Source: Chryseobacterium sp. MYb7 | GTDB lineage: Bacteria; Bacteroidota; Bacteroidia; Flavobacteriales; Weeksellaceae | Direction: 5' to 3' | Length of the DNA: 62,690 nt | NCBI RefSeq assembly: GCF_002979455.1 | Contig: NZ_PCOU01000033.1 | Span: forward strand, 1 to 62,690 | Shown: piece by piece, positions 23,392 through 32,809 of the stretch | How positions within the stretch are numbered: position 1 is the first letter of the stretch | Layout: every line of letters starts with the position of its first letter | The notes under the pieces: model-generated | Databases searched by the model: none | Told to the model about the DNA's origin: nothing | Seen by the model: the letters and a program-made list of their open reading frames with translations, nothing else | Program-made: the position numbers and the translations under genes

Positions 23392-24972
23392 TCATACAAA
23401 TTCATTCTGTTTAATCAGATTTTCGATACAGTATTCCGCAATGGCCGTAATGGTTACAAATGGATTTACTCCAATAGTTCCCGGAATTAATGATCCATCC
23501 AGAACAAATAAATTGTCATGATTCTTTAGTTTTCCATATTCGTTGGTGGCTTCACCAAGGACACACCCTCCAAGCGGGTGATAACAAATATCTGCTCCAA
23601 AACCATTATTGAAAAGCAAATGACTTCTGGTACCGCCATTAGCTTTATTCATTTTCTGAATAAAATATTGGGCATTTTCTTTCATTTTGACCGTATTACT
23701 TTCGTCCCAATTCAGTGTAAGAGATTGGCTGGCTTTATGGTAAGCTACTTCACCTTTTTTCTCAACTCTGTTGATCAGCAGGTACAAAGCGGTAGCAACA
23801 TCCATACCCATAGGCAATGGGGCAATTTCTGTGAAAAACGGATGTTCAGGATCATCCCAATTATCAATTCCTCCCACGGGAATCGTTGATTGCTTAGCTC
23901 CTGTACCACCAGATAAAGGCTTAACCCAGTTTCTTCCGGTCATGAAATTTCCATTGTTCCCCCAGTTTTTTCCAACCTTTTCATGAACAGGAAGATTGTT
24001 CACCGCCTGAGATTGCAACAGAAGCTGTAAAGTGCCCATTGTTCCTGCAGAAAGAATCAGCTTTTTACAGGTGAAAACTTTGTCGGCAATTAAAGCTCCG
24101 GAAGTATCAATCTGCTGAACATGTAAAGTATAGCTTTTGTCATTATTCAATTGAATGGTCTGGACACAATGAAGGTCAAGGATTTCTAAATTTCCCGTTT
24201 CCATCGCTTTTTTGAGATACGTTTTATCCAGACTGTTTTTCCCATAATTATTTCCATAGATCACTTCTGTATTAAGAGCAGAGCGTGGAACTTCATTACG
24301 GAATTCTTTTTCCATATACTTAAAATCATACACGTTAGGAACTCTCATCGTTTTAAAACCAGCTTTGTGAGCCTCTTCTTCACCCACCCGTGTGAATTTA
24401 TAATAAGAACAGTCTTTCAGAAACTGTTCATCAATCACATTTACTTTGAGCTCTTCCTGTACCAGAGGGAAATAATGATTGTAAAACTTTTCAGCATCAA
24501 GATGAGGGAAAACCTCTTTGAAATAACTTTCTTTGGGAGTAACGGCCATCCCGCCATTTACCAGAGAACCACCTCCTACACCTCTTCCTACCCAGATCTT
24601 GATATGATCAAAATCCAGACGATCCAGTGCTCCGGTAAAAGGAGCCAGAGAAAAAATATTCATAAAAGGAGCTATACTTTTCTTTTTCAGCCATGCAGAA
24701 CTTTCCCCCGGTTTCAGCAGATTGGAATAGGGAATTCCTGATTTTTCCCAATTAAGCCCCATCTCAAGCAGTACCACTTTTTTTCCGGCTTCACAAAGAC
24801 GCAGTGCAGATACAGCACCTCCATATCCGCTTCCAACAATGATAATCGGAACATCGAGGTTTTCTTTTATATTGCTGTTTTTTCTTTCTGCAACATGGAA
24901 TAACCCGGATTGGAGAAAATAAAAGCCGGATATCGCCAATGTACTGATCTTAATGAAATTTTTTCTGTCCAT
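23392..24972 (-). CDS. cholesterol-oxidase-like GMC oxidoreductase
   Basis: A 526-residue FAD enzyme of the GMC family closest to type I cholesterol oxidases. The FAD motif IIIVGSGYGGAVSALRL (44-60), GRGVGGGSLVNGG, the FTEIAPLPMG segment carrying the active-site glutamate, HPLGGCVLGEAT with the catalytic histidine, and GVNPFVTITA with the active-site asparagine are all visible. Residues 1-24 look like an export signal with DRKNFIK, a Tat-like motif in which the second arginine is lysine. The natural substrate is unknown; cholesterol itself is only inferred from family. It is convergent with the AadS-like gene, with a 2-nt gap. Confidence 0.85.
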   Translation of the reverse strand: MDRKNFIKISTLAISGFYFLQSGLFHVAERKNSNIKENLDVPIIIVGSGYGGAVSALRLCEAGKKVVLLEMGLNWEKSGIPYSNLLKPGESSAWLKKKSIAPFMNIFSLAPFTGALDRLDFDHIKIWVGRGVGGGSLVNGGMAVTPKESYFKEVFPHLDAEKFYNHYFPLVQEELKVNVIDEQFLKDCSYYKFTRVGEEEAHKAGFKTMRVPNVYDFKYMEKEFRNEVPRSALNTEVIYGNNYGKNSLDKTYLKKAMETGNLEILDLHCVQTIQLNNDKSYTLHVQQIDTSGALIADKVFTCKKLILSAGTMGTLQLLLQSQAVNNLPVHEKVGKNWGNNGNFMTGRNWVKPLSGGTGAKQSTIPVGGIDNWDDPEHPFFTEIAPLPMGMDVATALYLLINRVEKKGEVAYHKASQSLTLNWDESNTVKMKENAQYFIQKMNKANGGTRSHLLFNNGFGADICYHPLGGCVLGEATNEYGKLKNHDNLFVLDGSLIPGTIGVNPFVTITAIAEYCIENLIKQNEFV

Positions 24973-25103
24973 GACCTTTGATTTTCAAAAAGTATGCTAG
25001 ATTTTCGGGTGCTTATTTTATTTATTACAGATTATATTTTTTTATTACAATTTTAACTTTTGTTGTTTCGAAAATTCATAGTTTTACTTATAATTTTAAA
25101 CTC

Positions 25104-25721
25104 ATGAAAAAATATATACTCCTCTTTTTACTCCTTCCATTATGGTTTTTTTCTCAGAAAAAGATGTCAAAGGAAGAAAAAGAGGTACAGAAATTTCAGA
25201 AAGAACTGAATGCTGAATATCTCAATCCAAAGGAAACTCCATTAAGAGGAGATAATTTTAAAAACTTTAAACAACATCCTTTCTTTCCTTTTGATGCTAA
25301 ATATAGAGTAACTGCAAAATTTGTTAAATCAAAAGATACCCAGGCTTTTGAACTTCCTACCTCTTCAGGGAAGACAAAAACGTATCAGGAATACGGAAAA
25401 GCAACCTTTACATTGGAGGGTAAACCTTACACGGTAACATTGTACCAAAGTCTTGCTTTGATCAAACAGGAAAAATACAAAGACTACCTTTTCCTTCCGT
25501 TCCGTGATGCGACTAATGAAAAGGAAACCTATGGAGGAGGTAAGTACATGGATCTTAAAATTCCGAAAGGAAATACCATTTTGCTTGATTTTAATCAATC
25601 TTATCATCCTTTCTGTGCTTATAACGCTTATGATTACAATTGCCCTGTTGTTCCAGAAGAAAATAAGCTTCCTGTGGAAATCCGTGCCGGGGTAATGTAT
25701 GAAGATATCTACCATCACTAA
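25104..25721 (+). CDS. DUF1684 secreted protein
   Basis: A 205-residue protein with a signal peptide (MKKYILLFLLLPLWFFSQ) that sets the ATG at 25104 rather than the upstream frame. The DUF1684 signature is clear: YGGGKYMDLKIPKGNTILLD, then FNQSYHPFCAYNAYDYNCPV, then PEENKLPVEIRAG at the C-terminus. The conserved cysteine pair could bind metal or form a disulfide. Function is unknown in the family. The GNAT gene begins 4 nt later, so the two form an operon. Confidence 0.9.
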   Translation: MKKYILLFLLLPLWFFSQKKMSKEEKEVQKFQKELNAEYLNPKETPLRGDNFKNFKQHPFFPFDAKYRVTAKFVKSKDTQAFELPTSSGKTKTYQEYGKATFTLEGKPYTVTLYQSLALIKQEKYKDYLFLPFRDATNEKETYGGGKYMDLKIPKGNTILLDFNQSYHPFCAYNAYDYNCPVVPEENKLPVEIRAGVMYEDIYHH

Positions 25722-25725
25722 TACT

Positions 25726-26199
25726 ATGATACATTTAGAATTATTTAAACAGGAGGATCTCTCCGGGGTAAGTTATACTTTGGATGGAAACCAAATGAGG
25801 TTCACAGCAACTGCACTGCAGGCTTTGCAAAACATCAGCGAACGGGATGACGATGACGCATTTCCGATAACCATATTTGAAAATGATACACCAGTTGGAT
25901 TTTTTGTACTAGATTTTGGAAAAGATAAATTGGAGCTTACCGATAATGAGAACTCAGTTTTAGTACGTTCTCTATCTGTGAACCCTCAGATGCAGGGAAA
26001 AGGAATTGGAAAAGCGGCTATGATGGAGGTGAGTGATTTTGTCAAAGATCATTTCAATACCTGCAATGAAATTGTACTTGCAGTCAACCAGAAAAATGAA
26101 TCTGCTTACCATATTTATCTTCAGGCAGGATATATTTACGATGGCAAAACCAGAAACGGAAGAAGCGGACCTCAATATCTGATGTACAAAAAACTTTAA
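25726..26199 (+). CDS. GNAT-family N-acetyltransferase
   Basis: A 157-residue GNAT fold enzyme; the acetyl-CoA loop is VNPQMQGKGIGKAAM and the C-terminal YHIYLQAGYIYDG strand is typical. The ATG at 25726 was chosen because it follows the DUF1684 stop by 4 nt; the longer frame overlaps that gene. The acceptor substrate cannot be read from sequence. Confidence 0.88.
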   Translation: MIHLELFKQEDLSGVSYTLDGNQMRFTATALQALQNISERDDDDAFPITIFENDTPVGFFVLDFGKDKLELTDNENSVLVRSLSVNPQMQGKGIGKAAMMEVSDFVKDHFNTCNEIVLAVNQKNESAYHIYLQAGYIYDGKTRNGRSGPQYLMYKKL

Positions 26200-26243
26200 T
26201 AAACTTTAAGAGTTATAATTTTTTATCTGCTGATAACTTTCCA

Positions 26244-26251
26244 TAAATTTG
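26244..26251 (+). promoter_or_regulatory. promoter box of the SDR gene
   Basis: TAAATTTG is a perfect TAnnTTTG box 21 nt before ATG 26273 and overlaps the TTG that opens the longer frame. Confidence 0.6.
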
Positions 26252-26272
26252 AGTAACAACAAACTACAAAAG

Positions 26273-27082
26273 ATGGAAATATCACTTAAAAATCAGGTAG
26301 CCGTAGTCACAGGAGCTTCCAGCGGAATCGGATCCGGAATTGCAAAATCATTAGCGTCAGCAGGAGCAACGGTTATTGTGAATCACTCTTCAGAAAGATC
26401 TCTGGAAGAAGCTAAAGCTGTTTTAAAAGAAATTACCGATGCCGGAGGAAAAGGAATGACTTATCAGTGTGATGTTTCCAAAGAGGATCAGGTAGTTAAG
26501 ATGTTTCAGGATGTAGTTGCTGAATATCAGACCGTAGATATCCTGATTAATAATGCAGGAATTCAAAAAGATTCAAAATTTACCGAAATGACTATGGATC
26601 AGTGGAATGCTGTCATAGGAGTGAATCTGACGGGGCAGTTTCTATGTGCCAGGGAAGCGATTAAAGAATTTCTACGACGCGGAATAGATCCCTCACGTTC
26701 TATTGCCTGTGGGAAAATCATTCATATCAGTTCAGTACACGAAATTATTCCTTGGGCGGGACATGCAAATTATGCTTCCAGTAAAGGGGCAATCAGAATG
26801 TTGATGCAGACTCTTGCACAGGAATATGGTGCAAACAAAATCCGTGTGAATTCAATTTGTCCGGGAGCCATTCAGACTCCTATCAATCAAAATGCATGGA
26901 GTACTCCGGAAGCACTCAATTCTCTTCTTACTCTTATTCCTTATAACAGAATCGGACAGCCGAAGGATATTGGAAATTTAGCGGCTTTTCTAGCCAGTGA
27001 CCTTGCAGATTATATCACGGGGACAAGTATTTTCGTTGATGGTGGAATGACTACGTTTGAGAGTTTTTCTACGGGAGGATAG
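26273..27082 (+). CDS. SDR-family oxidoreductase (glucose 1-dehydrogenase-like)
   Basis: A 269-residue classical short-chain dehydrogenase. TGASSGIGSGIA (cofactor), NNAG, the catalytic Ser in HISSVHE and Tyr-x3-Lys in NYASSKGAI are complete, and the C-terminus GTSIFVDGGMT is typical. Similarity in style to glucose 1-dehydrogenases, together with the neighbouring glucosidase, suggests oxidation of a released sugar, an inference. The ATG at 26273 lies behind the promoter box. Confidence 0.88.
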   Translation: MEISLKNQVAVVTGASSGIGSGIAKSLASAGATVIVNHSSERSLEEAKAVLKEITDAGGKGMTYQCDVSKEDQVVKMFQDVVAEYQTVDILINNAGIQKDSKFTEMTMDQWNAVIGVNLTGQFLCAREAIKEFLRRGIDPSRSIACGKIIHISSVHEIIPWAGHANYASSKGAIRMLMQTLAQEYGANKIRVNSICPGAIQTPINQNAWSTPEALNSLLTLIPYNRIGQPKDIGNLAAFLASDLADYITGTSIFVDGGMTTFESFSTGG

Positions 27083-27140
27083 GGGAGTAGTTTAAAGTTC
27101 AAGTTTTAGGTTTTCCTCATCACTTTAAACAGTATCAAAT

Positions 27141-27170
27141 ATTACTCATTGCTCATTATTCATTACTTAT
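27141..27170. repeat. ACTCATTGCTCATTA repeat copy
   Basis: ATTACTCATTGCTCATTATTCATTACTTAT (given here only as its core ACTCATTGCTCATTA) lies 12 nt before the glucosidase start. It matches the right arm and tail of the 22059-22113 element. Confidence 0.6.
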
Positions 27171-27181
27171 AATTATCGTTT

Positions 27182-29851
27182 ATGTCGGAAAAACAGAGAA
27201 TTTCAGATGTGTCATGGAAAAAATGGGGTCCTTATGTAAGTAACCGCGAATGGGGACTTGTTCGTGAAGATTACAGTGAAAACGGAGATGCCTGGAATTA
27301 TACCAATCATGATACTGCAGAAGCTAAAACATACCGTTGGGGTGAAGAAGGAATATGCGGAATTTGTGATGATCTTCAGAAACTTGTATTCTCTGTGGGA
27401 TTCTGGAATAAGAAAGATAAAATGGTGAAAGAGCGGTTCTTTGGTTTGACGAATGGACAAGGGAATCATGGGGAAGATGTAAAAGAATATTTCTATTATC
27501 TGGATTCTACCCCTACGCATTCCTATATGAAAATGCTGTATAAATATCCTCAGAATGCTTTTCCCTACGAAGATCTTATCAAAACAAATGCTGCAAGAGG
27601 TAAAGATGAAACAGAATATGAGCTGATTGATACTGGTATTTTTGATCACAATGAATATTTTGACATCTTTATCGAATATACAAAAGAGAGCCAGAATGAT
27701 ATTTTGGTCAGACTAACAATTATCAACAAATCTGAAAAAGAAGCTCCTCTTTTACTATTGCCAACTCTTTGGTTCAGAAATACCTGGAACTGGGGATATG
27801 ATGATTATAAACCCCAGCTGCACGCTGAAGATGCTGATCGTATTCATGTGAATCATCAGGATATTGAGATTAAAAATGTGTATGCAAAACAATCTTTAAA
27901 GACGCTGTTTTGTAATAATGAAACCAATAATGAAAGGCTCTACCGGTTTTCCAATGAGTCAAAATACTGTAAAGACGGGATCAATAATTTTGTAGTGACG
28001 GGAAATTCTCAGTTCGTGAATCCACAAAATATAGGAACCAAAGCTTCTTTCTTTATTGATGAAGATTTTAAGGCCGGCGAATCTAAAACATTTGAATTCA
28101 GACTTTCAGATAAGGATCTAAGAGAACCATTTAAAGATTTTGACACACTTTTTGAACAAAGGCAGAAAGAAGCAGATGAATTTTATGCTGATATCCAGAA
28201 AGGAATTTCTTCGGAAGATGAAAAGTTGGTACAAAGACAGGCTTTTGCTGGAATGCTCTGGAACAAAATGTATTACCATTACAATGTAGAAAAATGGCTG
28301 AAAGGAGATCCGTCAGAAATGCCTCCGCCAAAGTCCCGTGAAAAAATAAGAAACTACGACTGGAAGCATCTTAATAATGAACATATTATTTCCATGCCGG
28401 ATAAATGGGAATATCCATGGTATGCCACCTGGGATCTCGCATTTCATACCATCAGTTTTTCCCTGATAGATCCTGATTTTGCAAAGCATCAATTAAAACT
28501 TTTCCTGTTTGAATGGTATATGCACCCTAACGGACAGCTTCCCGCGTACGAATGGGATTTCAGCGATGTGAATCCTCCTGTGCATGCATGGGCTGTTTTC
28601 AGGGTATTTAAAATTGATGAATATTTAAAAGATAAACCCGATCTGGAGTTTTTGGAAAGTGCTTTCCAGAAGCTATTGATGAATTTCACCTGGTGGGTTA
28701 ATAAAAAGGATCTTAATGGTAATAATATCTTTGAAGGAGGATTTTTAGGACTTGATAATATTGGTGTTTTTGACCGAAATTCCGTTTTACCGAACGGAGA
28801 ACAGCTGGAGCAGTCGGATGGGACGAGCTGGATGGCCATGTTTGCCTTGAATATGATGAGAATTGCCCTGGAACTGGCACTTTACAACAAAGTGTATGAA
28901 GAAATGGCGATGAAATTTTTTGAACATTTCTTATCAATTGCCCATTCATTGGATAATATGGGTGATGAAAACTTCAGTCTTTGGGATGAGCAGGACGAAT
29001 TTTTCTACGATGCCATAGCTTCCAGTGATGGAAGTCATATGTATTTGAAGTTAAGAACGATTGTTGGGTTGATCCCGATGTTTGCCGTTGAGGTGATTGA
29101 TGATGAAATGATTGAAAATCTTCCCAATTTCAAGAAAAGAATGAAATGGGTACTGGATAACAAACCTGAGCTTGCTTCTCTGGTTTCAAGATGGGAAGTT
29201 AAAGGTCAGGATTCCAAACACCTTTTGTCTCTGCTTCGGGGACATCGTTTAAAAAGGCTTTTAAGCAGAATGCTGAACCCGGATGAGTTTTTAAGTGAGT
29301 ATGGAGTGCGAGCTTTATCAAAAGAATACGAAAGTAATCCTTATACATTAACTTTGAATGATACGAATTACAGTGTAAAATATACCCCTGCAGAAAGTGA
29401 CAGCGGACTTTTCGGAGGAAACAGCAACTGGCGCGGTCCCGTTTGGTTTCCAATAAATTTCCTTATTATAGACAGTCTGCAGCGATTTTTCTTCTATTAC
29501 AGCCCTGATTTTTTGGTGGAATATCCTACAGGAAGTGGAAATTATTCAAACCTTGATCAGATTGCAGATGCTTTAAACAAAAGGCTAGCAAAGATATTTT
29601 TAAAAGATGAAAATGGGAAAAGACCCGTTCATGGACAGTATGAAAGATTTCAGACCGATCCGGATTTTAAAGATTATGTACTCTTCTATGAATATTTCCA
29701 CGGAGATAATGGCCGTGGAGTAGGAGCTTCCCATCAAACAGGGTGGACGGGACTTATTGCAAAAATCCTGCAGCCTAGATTTTCCAAGAAAGAAATAGCA
29801 GAATCTGAAACTGAAATGCCGGATGATGTTAAAAAGACAAAAGAGAAGTAA
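27182..29851 (+). CDS. GH63-type glucosidase
   Basis: An 889-residue protein with the mannosyl-oligosaccharide-glucosidase-like architecture: an N-terminal beta domain (about 1-330) and an (alpha/alpha)6 catalytic barrel (about 340-870). Barrel landmarks are WEYPWYATWDLAFHTI, YEWDFSDVNPPVHAWA, QSDGTSWMAMFALN and SNWRGPVWFPINFLII; acidic residues in the first two and GASHQTGWTGL near the end are probable active-site parts. There is no signal peptide, so it should be cytoplasmic, probably on an alpha-glucoside. It follows the SDR gene by 99 nt across a repeat element. Confidence 0.85.
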   Translation: MSEKQRISDVSWKKWGPYVSNREWGLVREDYSENGDAWNYTNHDTAEAKTYRWGEEGICGICDDLQKLVFSVGFWNKKDKMVKERFFGLTNGQGNHGEDVKEYFYYLDSTPTHSYMKMLYKYPQNAFPYEDLIKTNAARGKDETEYELIDTGIFDHNEYFDIFIEYTKESQNDILVRLTIINKSEKEAPLLLLPTLWFRNTWNWGYDDYKPQLHAEDADRIHVNHQDIEIKNVYAKQSLKTLFCNNETNNERLYRFSNESKYCKDGINNFVVTGNSQFVNPQNIGTKASFFIDEDFKAGESKTFEFRLSDKDLREPFKDFDTLFEQRQKEADEFYADIQKGISSEDEKLVQRQAFAGMLWNKMYYHYNVEKWLKGDPSEMPPPKSREKIRNYDWKHLNNEHIISMPDKWEYPWYATWDLAFHTISFSLIDPDFAKHQLKLFLFEWYMHPNGQLPAYEWDFSDVNPPVHAWAVFRVFKIDEYLKDKPDLEFLESAFQKLLMNFTWWVNKKDLNGNNIFEGGFLGLDNIGVFDRNSVLPNGEQLEQSDGTSWMAMFALNMMRIALELALYNKVYEEMAMKFFEHFLSIAHSLDNMGDENFSLWDEQDEFFYDAIASSDGSHMYLKLRTIVGLIPMFAVEVIDDEMIENLPNFKKRMKWVLDNKPELASLVSRWEVKGQDSKHLLSLLRGHRLKRLLSRMLNPDEFLSEYGVRALSKEYESNPYTLTLNDTNYSVKYTPAESDSGLFGGNSNWRGPVWFPINFLIIDSLQRFFFYYSPDFLVEYPTGSGNYSNLDQIADALNKRLAKIFLKDENGKRPVHGQYERFQTDPDFKDYVLFYEYFHGDNGRGVGASHQTGWTGLIAKILQPRFSKKEIAESETEMPDDVKKTKEK

Positions 29852-29865
29852 AAAACAAATTTATT

Positions 29866-30552
29866 TTATTCAAATATCTGCTGAATAATTTCTAATGATG
29901 TCGGAGTTTTGAAATCTGTGATGTGATAATGATAATACACCAAAAGGCTGTCCAGGAAATCTTTTCTTAAGGAAGAATGGATCTTTGTTGCATAAAAATC
30001 TTCTGCACATAGCGCTTCTTTCCATAGTGTAGATATTTCTTCATTGAAAAGCTGATGACAGATTCCAAGGGAGAAAGTTCCGGTTTCCGGATCTAAAAAT
30101 CTACCTTCACTCAGCAGGGGAGCAACGCCCTGAATTTTTAAAAAAGCCAGTAAAAACAGAAGGTGAGCCTGATAATTTTTTTTGGTCAACTCATTGATAA
30201 AGTGATCAATGCCGGAATAAATGGGAATATTCTTATTCTCATATTTAAGAATATTGCTCAGGAAATCTGAGATAAAGAAAATAACAGTATTGACTTTTAT
30301 ATCGGTATAGATGTCATTATTCTTTACCAATTCAAATTTTGAAACAGTTGCAATACCATTACCCCTTGATGGATTTACAGAAAAATTAAGCTGGCTTAGT
30401 GGCTGCAACAGGGCTTTCTTTTTGTTCTTTTTAGCATAGATTCCTTTCAGAAAATAGCTTTGAAAACCCTCTTCTTCTGTAAAACAATGCAGTACAGCAT
30501 CATTTTCTCCATATTTGATAAATGAAAGTAAAAAACCGTTTTGTGAATTCAT
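29866..30552 (-). CDS. recO: DNA repair protein RecO
   Basis: A 228-residue RecO that helps load RecA through RecF-pathway repair. N-terminal OB fold (FLLSFIKYGENDAVLHCFTEEEG), then the helical C-terminal part with FLLAFLKIQGVAP and LDPETGTFS. The C-terminal zinc-binding cysteines found in some RecO proteins are absent, as is common in Bacteroidota. It is the last gene of a minus-strand operon and starts 3 nt after porZ. Confidence 0.9.
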   Translation of the reverse strand: MNSQNGFLLSFIKYGENDAVLHCFTEEEGFQSYFLKGIYAKKNKKKALLQPLSQLNFSVNPSRGNGIATVSKFELVKNNDIYTDIKVNTVIFFISDFLSNILKYENKNIPIYSGIDHFINELTKKNYQAHLLFLLAFLKIQGVAPLLSEGRFLDPETGTFSLGICHQLFNEEISTLWKEALCAEDFYATKIHSSLRKDFLDSLLVYYHYHITDFKTPTSLEIIQQIFE

Positions 30553-30555
30553 TAA

Positions 30556-32808
30556 TTAATTGACTACTCCTATTTTGGCTGTAGCTTTGTCAGATCCGTC
30601 TTCATTAGTCATCAAAACAAAATAAATCCCTGATGCTACTCTTGTTCCTTTTTGATTATTAAGATCCCATTCATAATAACCTCCTCGTGCTACTGCAGAA
30701 TGTACTACATTTCCTGCAGCGTCTACAATTCTTATATTGGTTTTTTCTGCAAGACCTTTAATGGTTACTTTCCCTTTGAAATTGGAATAAACAACAGGGT
30801 TAGGATATACCACAACATCACCAAAATTAGACGTTACATCAGCAACATCACCTTGATAAGTTACAATACCATTATAAGTTACAAAATATACTTTACCGGT
30901 TTTCTTATCAATTTTGATGTCTGTGACACTGTTGGTAGGAAGAGGTGAGTTTTCTTTGGTAAAATGCTTGATGGTTTTTTGCCCGTCAGAAGAAAGATAA
31001 TATACACCACCACCGTCAATAGACACCCATTTGTAATCTCCTGCATCTACGGCAATCTGAAGAATAGCAGATTCTCTGAAAAGTTCTTCGCCCAGCCCGT
31101 TTTGTTCAATGACTATAGGCTCTACTTTGGGTTGTGAATTTTTTATTTCAGAGGCTGCATTAGGCATTATTCTTAAGCCTCCATCTGTTCCTATCCATGC
31201 ATCTCCGGATTTATCAAATGCTACAGATAAGATTCCTCCTGAACCGTTGAATCCATTAGACGTACCCAGAATATAATCTGAATCATCGGAAAGGTTGAGA
31301 GCACTTTTATAATCATACACCCAGAAGTTATTAGATCTAGGCAGTGGAGTCCATAGCATATTTTCATAGAAAATAGACTTCTGTATACCATCACTGGCAA
31401 GAATAATTTTCTTAATAACAAAATCATCTGCTGCTTTATCATAGATGCCTACGGAAGGATTTCCATCATTAAATCCAAAAGATACAAAAATGTTATTTTG
31501 AGGATCTGTAGTAAGCCCAACAGGACGTCTGTAATAAGGCTGTGCACCAAGATTATAATATTTTACCAACTCAAAATCCTTAGTTGCTGCATTATATTTC
31601 ATTCTATAAACCCCATTCTTACTTATTGTATAATTAGTATAAAGAACTTCGTTACTGTTCAGTGGATTTATGATAGTATCCAATACATTAACATCGTCCG
31701 GATTATTATTGAAATAAGAAGGATATATCCATTCTGTACCATTGAAATAATAAAAGCCCGGTTTTTTTGGATTAAAAACAGGGAAATTGTAGTTATCTAG
31801 CCGTGCTCCAGTAGAAACAAGCATCTGATTGTTATCAAAAAGATTGATGTTATAAGCAATATTGAAATAAGGCCCCGATGGTTTATAAGTATTGTTACCT
31901 TCATCTTTTATCCCTGACAGTACCGTTCCTCCCAATATTTTTCCACCAGCAGTCAGCGCTGTATTGCAAGCTTCACCAAGACTTACTGCATTCTGAGAAA
32001 CTCCGTTTATTCCATAGGTATAAACTCTGTTGTCTGTAACAATAATAGTATTAGATGTAACAACAACATCACGTATATCTCCGAAATTAGTAGGAAGCTG
32101 TATTGGTGTACCGTTGTTGTAAGTATAGGCAGCTGTAGCATTGGAAAATACGAGCTCAGATTCTGAATCTATATGTTTAAAAGCTCCGGGAATTTCAGTG
32201 GTCCATGTCGAATACACAGGAAAAGTAGTATTCATTTGATGGCTTTTTAATCCTGTATTGGTTACAGAATATACCTTATTCCCAAAAATAGTAGCTTCAT
32301 TACTTGCTTGATATACTCCACCTGTCAGGAAGAATGCAGAATCTCCGAATTCTTTATTGGTTAGATTAAAAATGGAAAGTCCGTAACCTACAGAAATTAC
32401 AGCCTGATCTCCCGTAATAGAAATATGGTTGATCTTTTTATTACCGTTGTAGCCTGTAGCAATAGGGATATCAACAATGTATTTGATTTCCTGTGGTGTG
32501 ATGACATCCATAGAGCCATCTTCATAACCGATAAGCCCAATTTTAGTCTGTGGGTTATAATCGAAAGCTGTAATTCCAATATTATGCAGACCATTGGCCT
32601 TGGACAACTTCGTAATTTCTCCTGTTGCAATTGTATAATAGAATATTCCGTTTTCTGTGGCTGCAATAATTTTCCCATTGTCTTCTTTCATAGCGAAAAC
32701 ATTGTTGTAGGAAAACAGATCTGCCCATTTTTTTGATGAAATGACCTGCGCTTTTGTAAGCTGAAGAGAGGCTAAAATACCAAGAGAAATTAGAGAGAGT
32801 TTTTTCAT
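30556..32808 (-). CDS. porZ: PorZ-like type IX secretion component
   Basis: A 750-residue surface protein with signal peptide (to about residue 20, TKAQ), beta-propeller repeats (ATENGIFYYTI, IWIGTDGGLRI-type blades) across residues 30-640, and a C-terminal type A sorting domain (VVYPNPVVYSNFKGKVTIKG, ending ASGIYFVLMTNEDG). This matches PorZ, needed for attachment of T9SS cargo to the cell surface. The porZ-recO adjacency is common in flavobacteria. It starts 1 nt after the metallophosphatase stop. Confidence 0.87.
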   Translation of the reverse strand: MKKLSLISLGILASLQLTKAQVISSKKWADLFSYNNVFAMKEDNGKIIAATENGIFYYTIATGEITKLSKANGLHNIGITAFDYNPQTKIGLIGYEDGSMDVITPQEIKYIVDIPIATGYNGNKKINHISITGDQAVISVGYGLSIFNLTNKEFGDSAFFLTGGVYQASNEATIFGNKVYSVTNTGLKSHQMNTTFPVYSTWTTEIPGAFKHIDSESELVFSNATAAYTYNNGTPIQLPTNFGDIRDVVVTSNTIIVTDNRVYTYGINGVSQNAVSLGEACNTALTAGGKILGGTVLSGIKDEGNNTYKPSGPYFNIAYNINLFDNNQMLVSTGARLDNYNFPVFNPKKPGFYYFNGTEWIYPSYFNNNPDDVNVLDTIINPLNSNEVLYTNYTISKNGVYRMKYNAATKDFELVKYYNLGAQPYYRRPVGLTTDPQNNIFVSFGFNDGNPSVGIYDKAADDFVIKKIILASDGIQKSIFYENMLWTPLPRSNNFWVYDYKSALNLSDDSDYILGTSNGFNGSGGILSVAFDKSGDAWIGTDGGLRIMPNAASEIKNSQPKVEPIVIEQNGLGEELFRESAILQIAVDAGDYKWVSIDGGGVYYLSSDGQKTIKHFTKENSPLPTNSVTDIKIDKKTGKVYFVTYNGIVTYQGDVADVTSNFGDVVVYPNPVVYSNFKGKVTIKGLAEKTNIRIVDAAGNVVHSAVARGGYYEWDLNNQKGTRVASGIYFVLMTNEDGSDKATAKIGVVN

Positions 32809-32809
32809 A

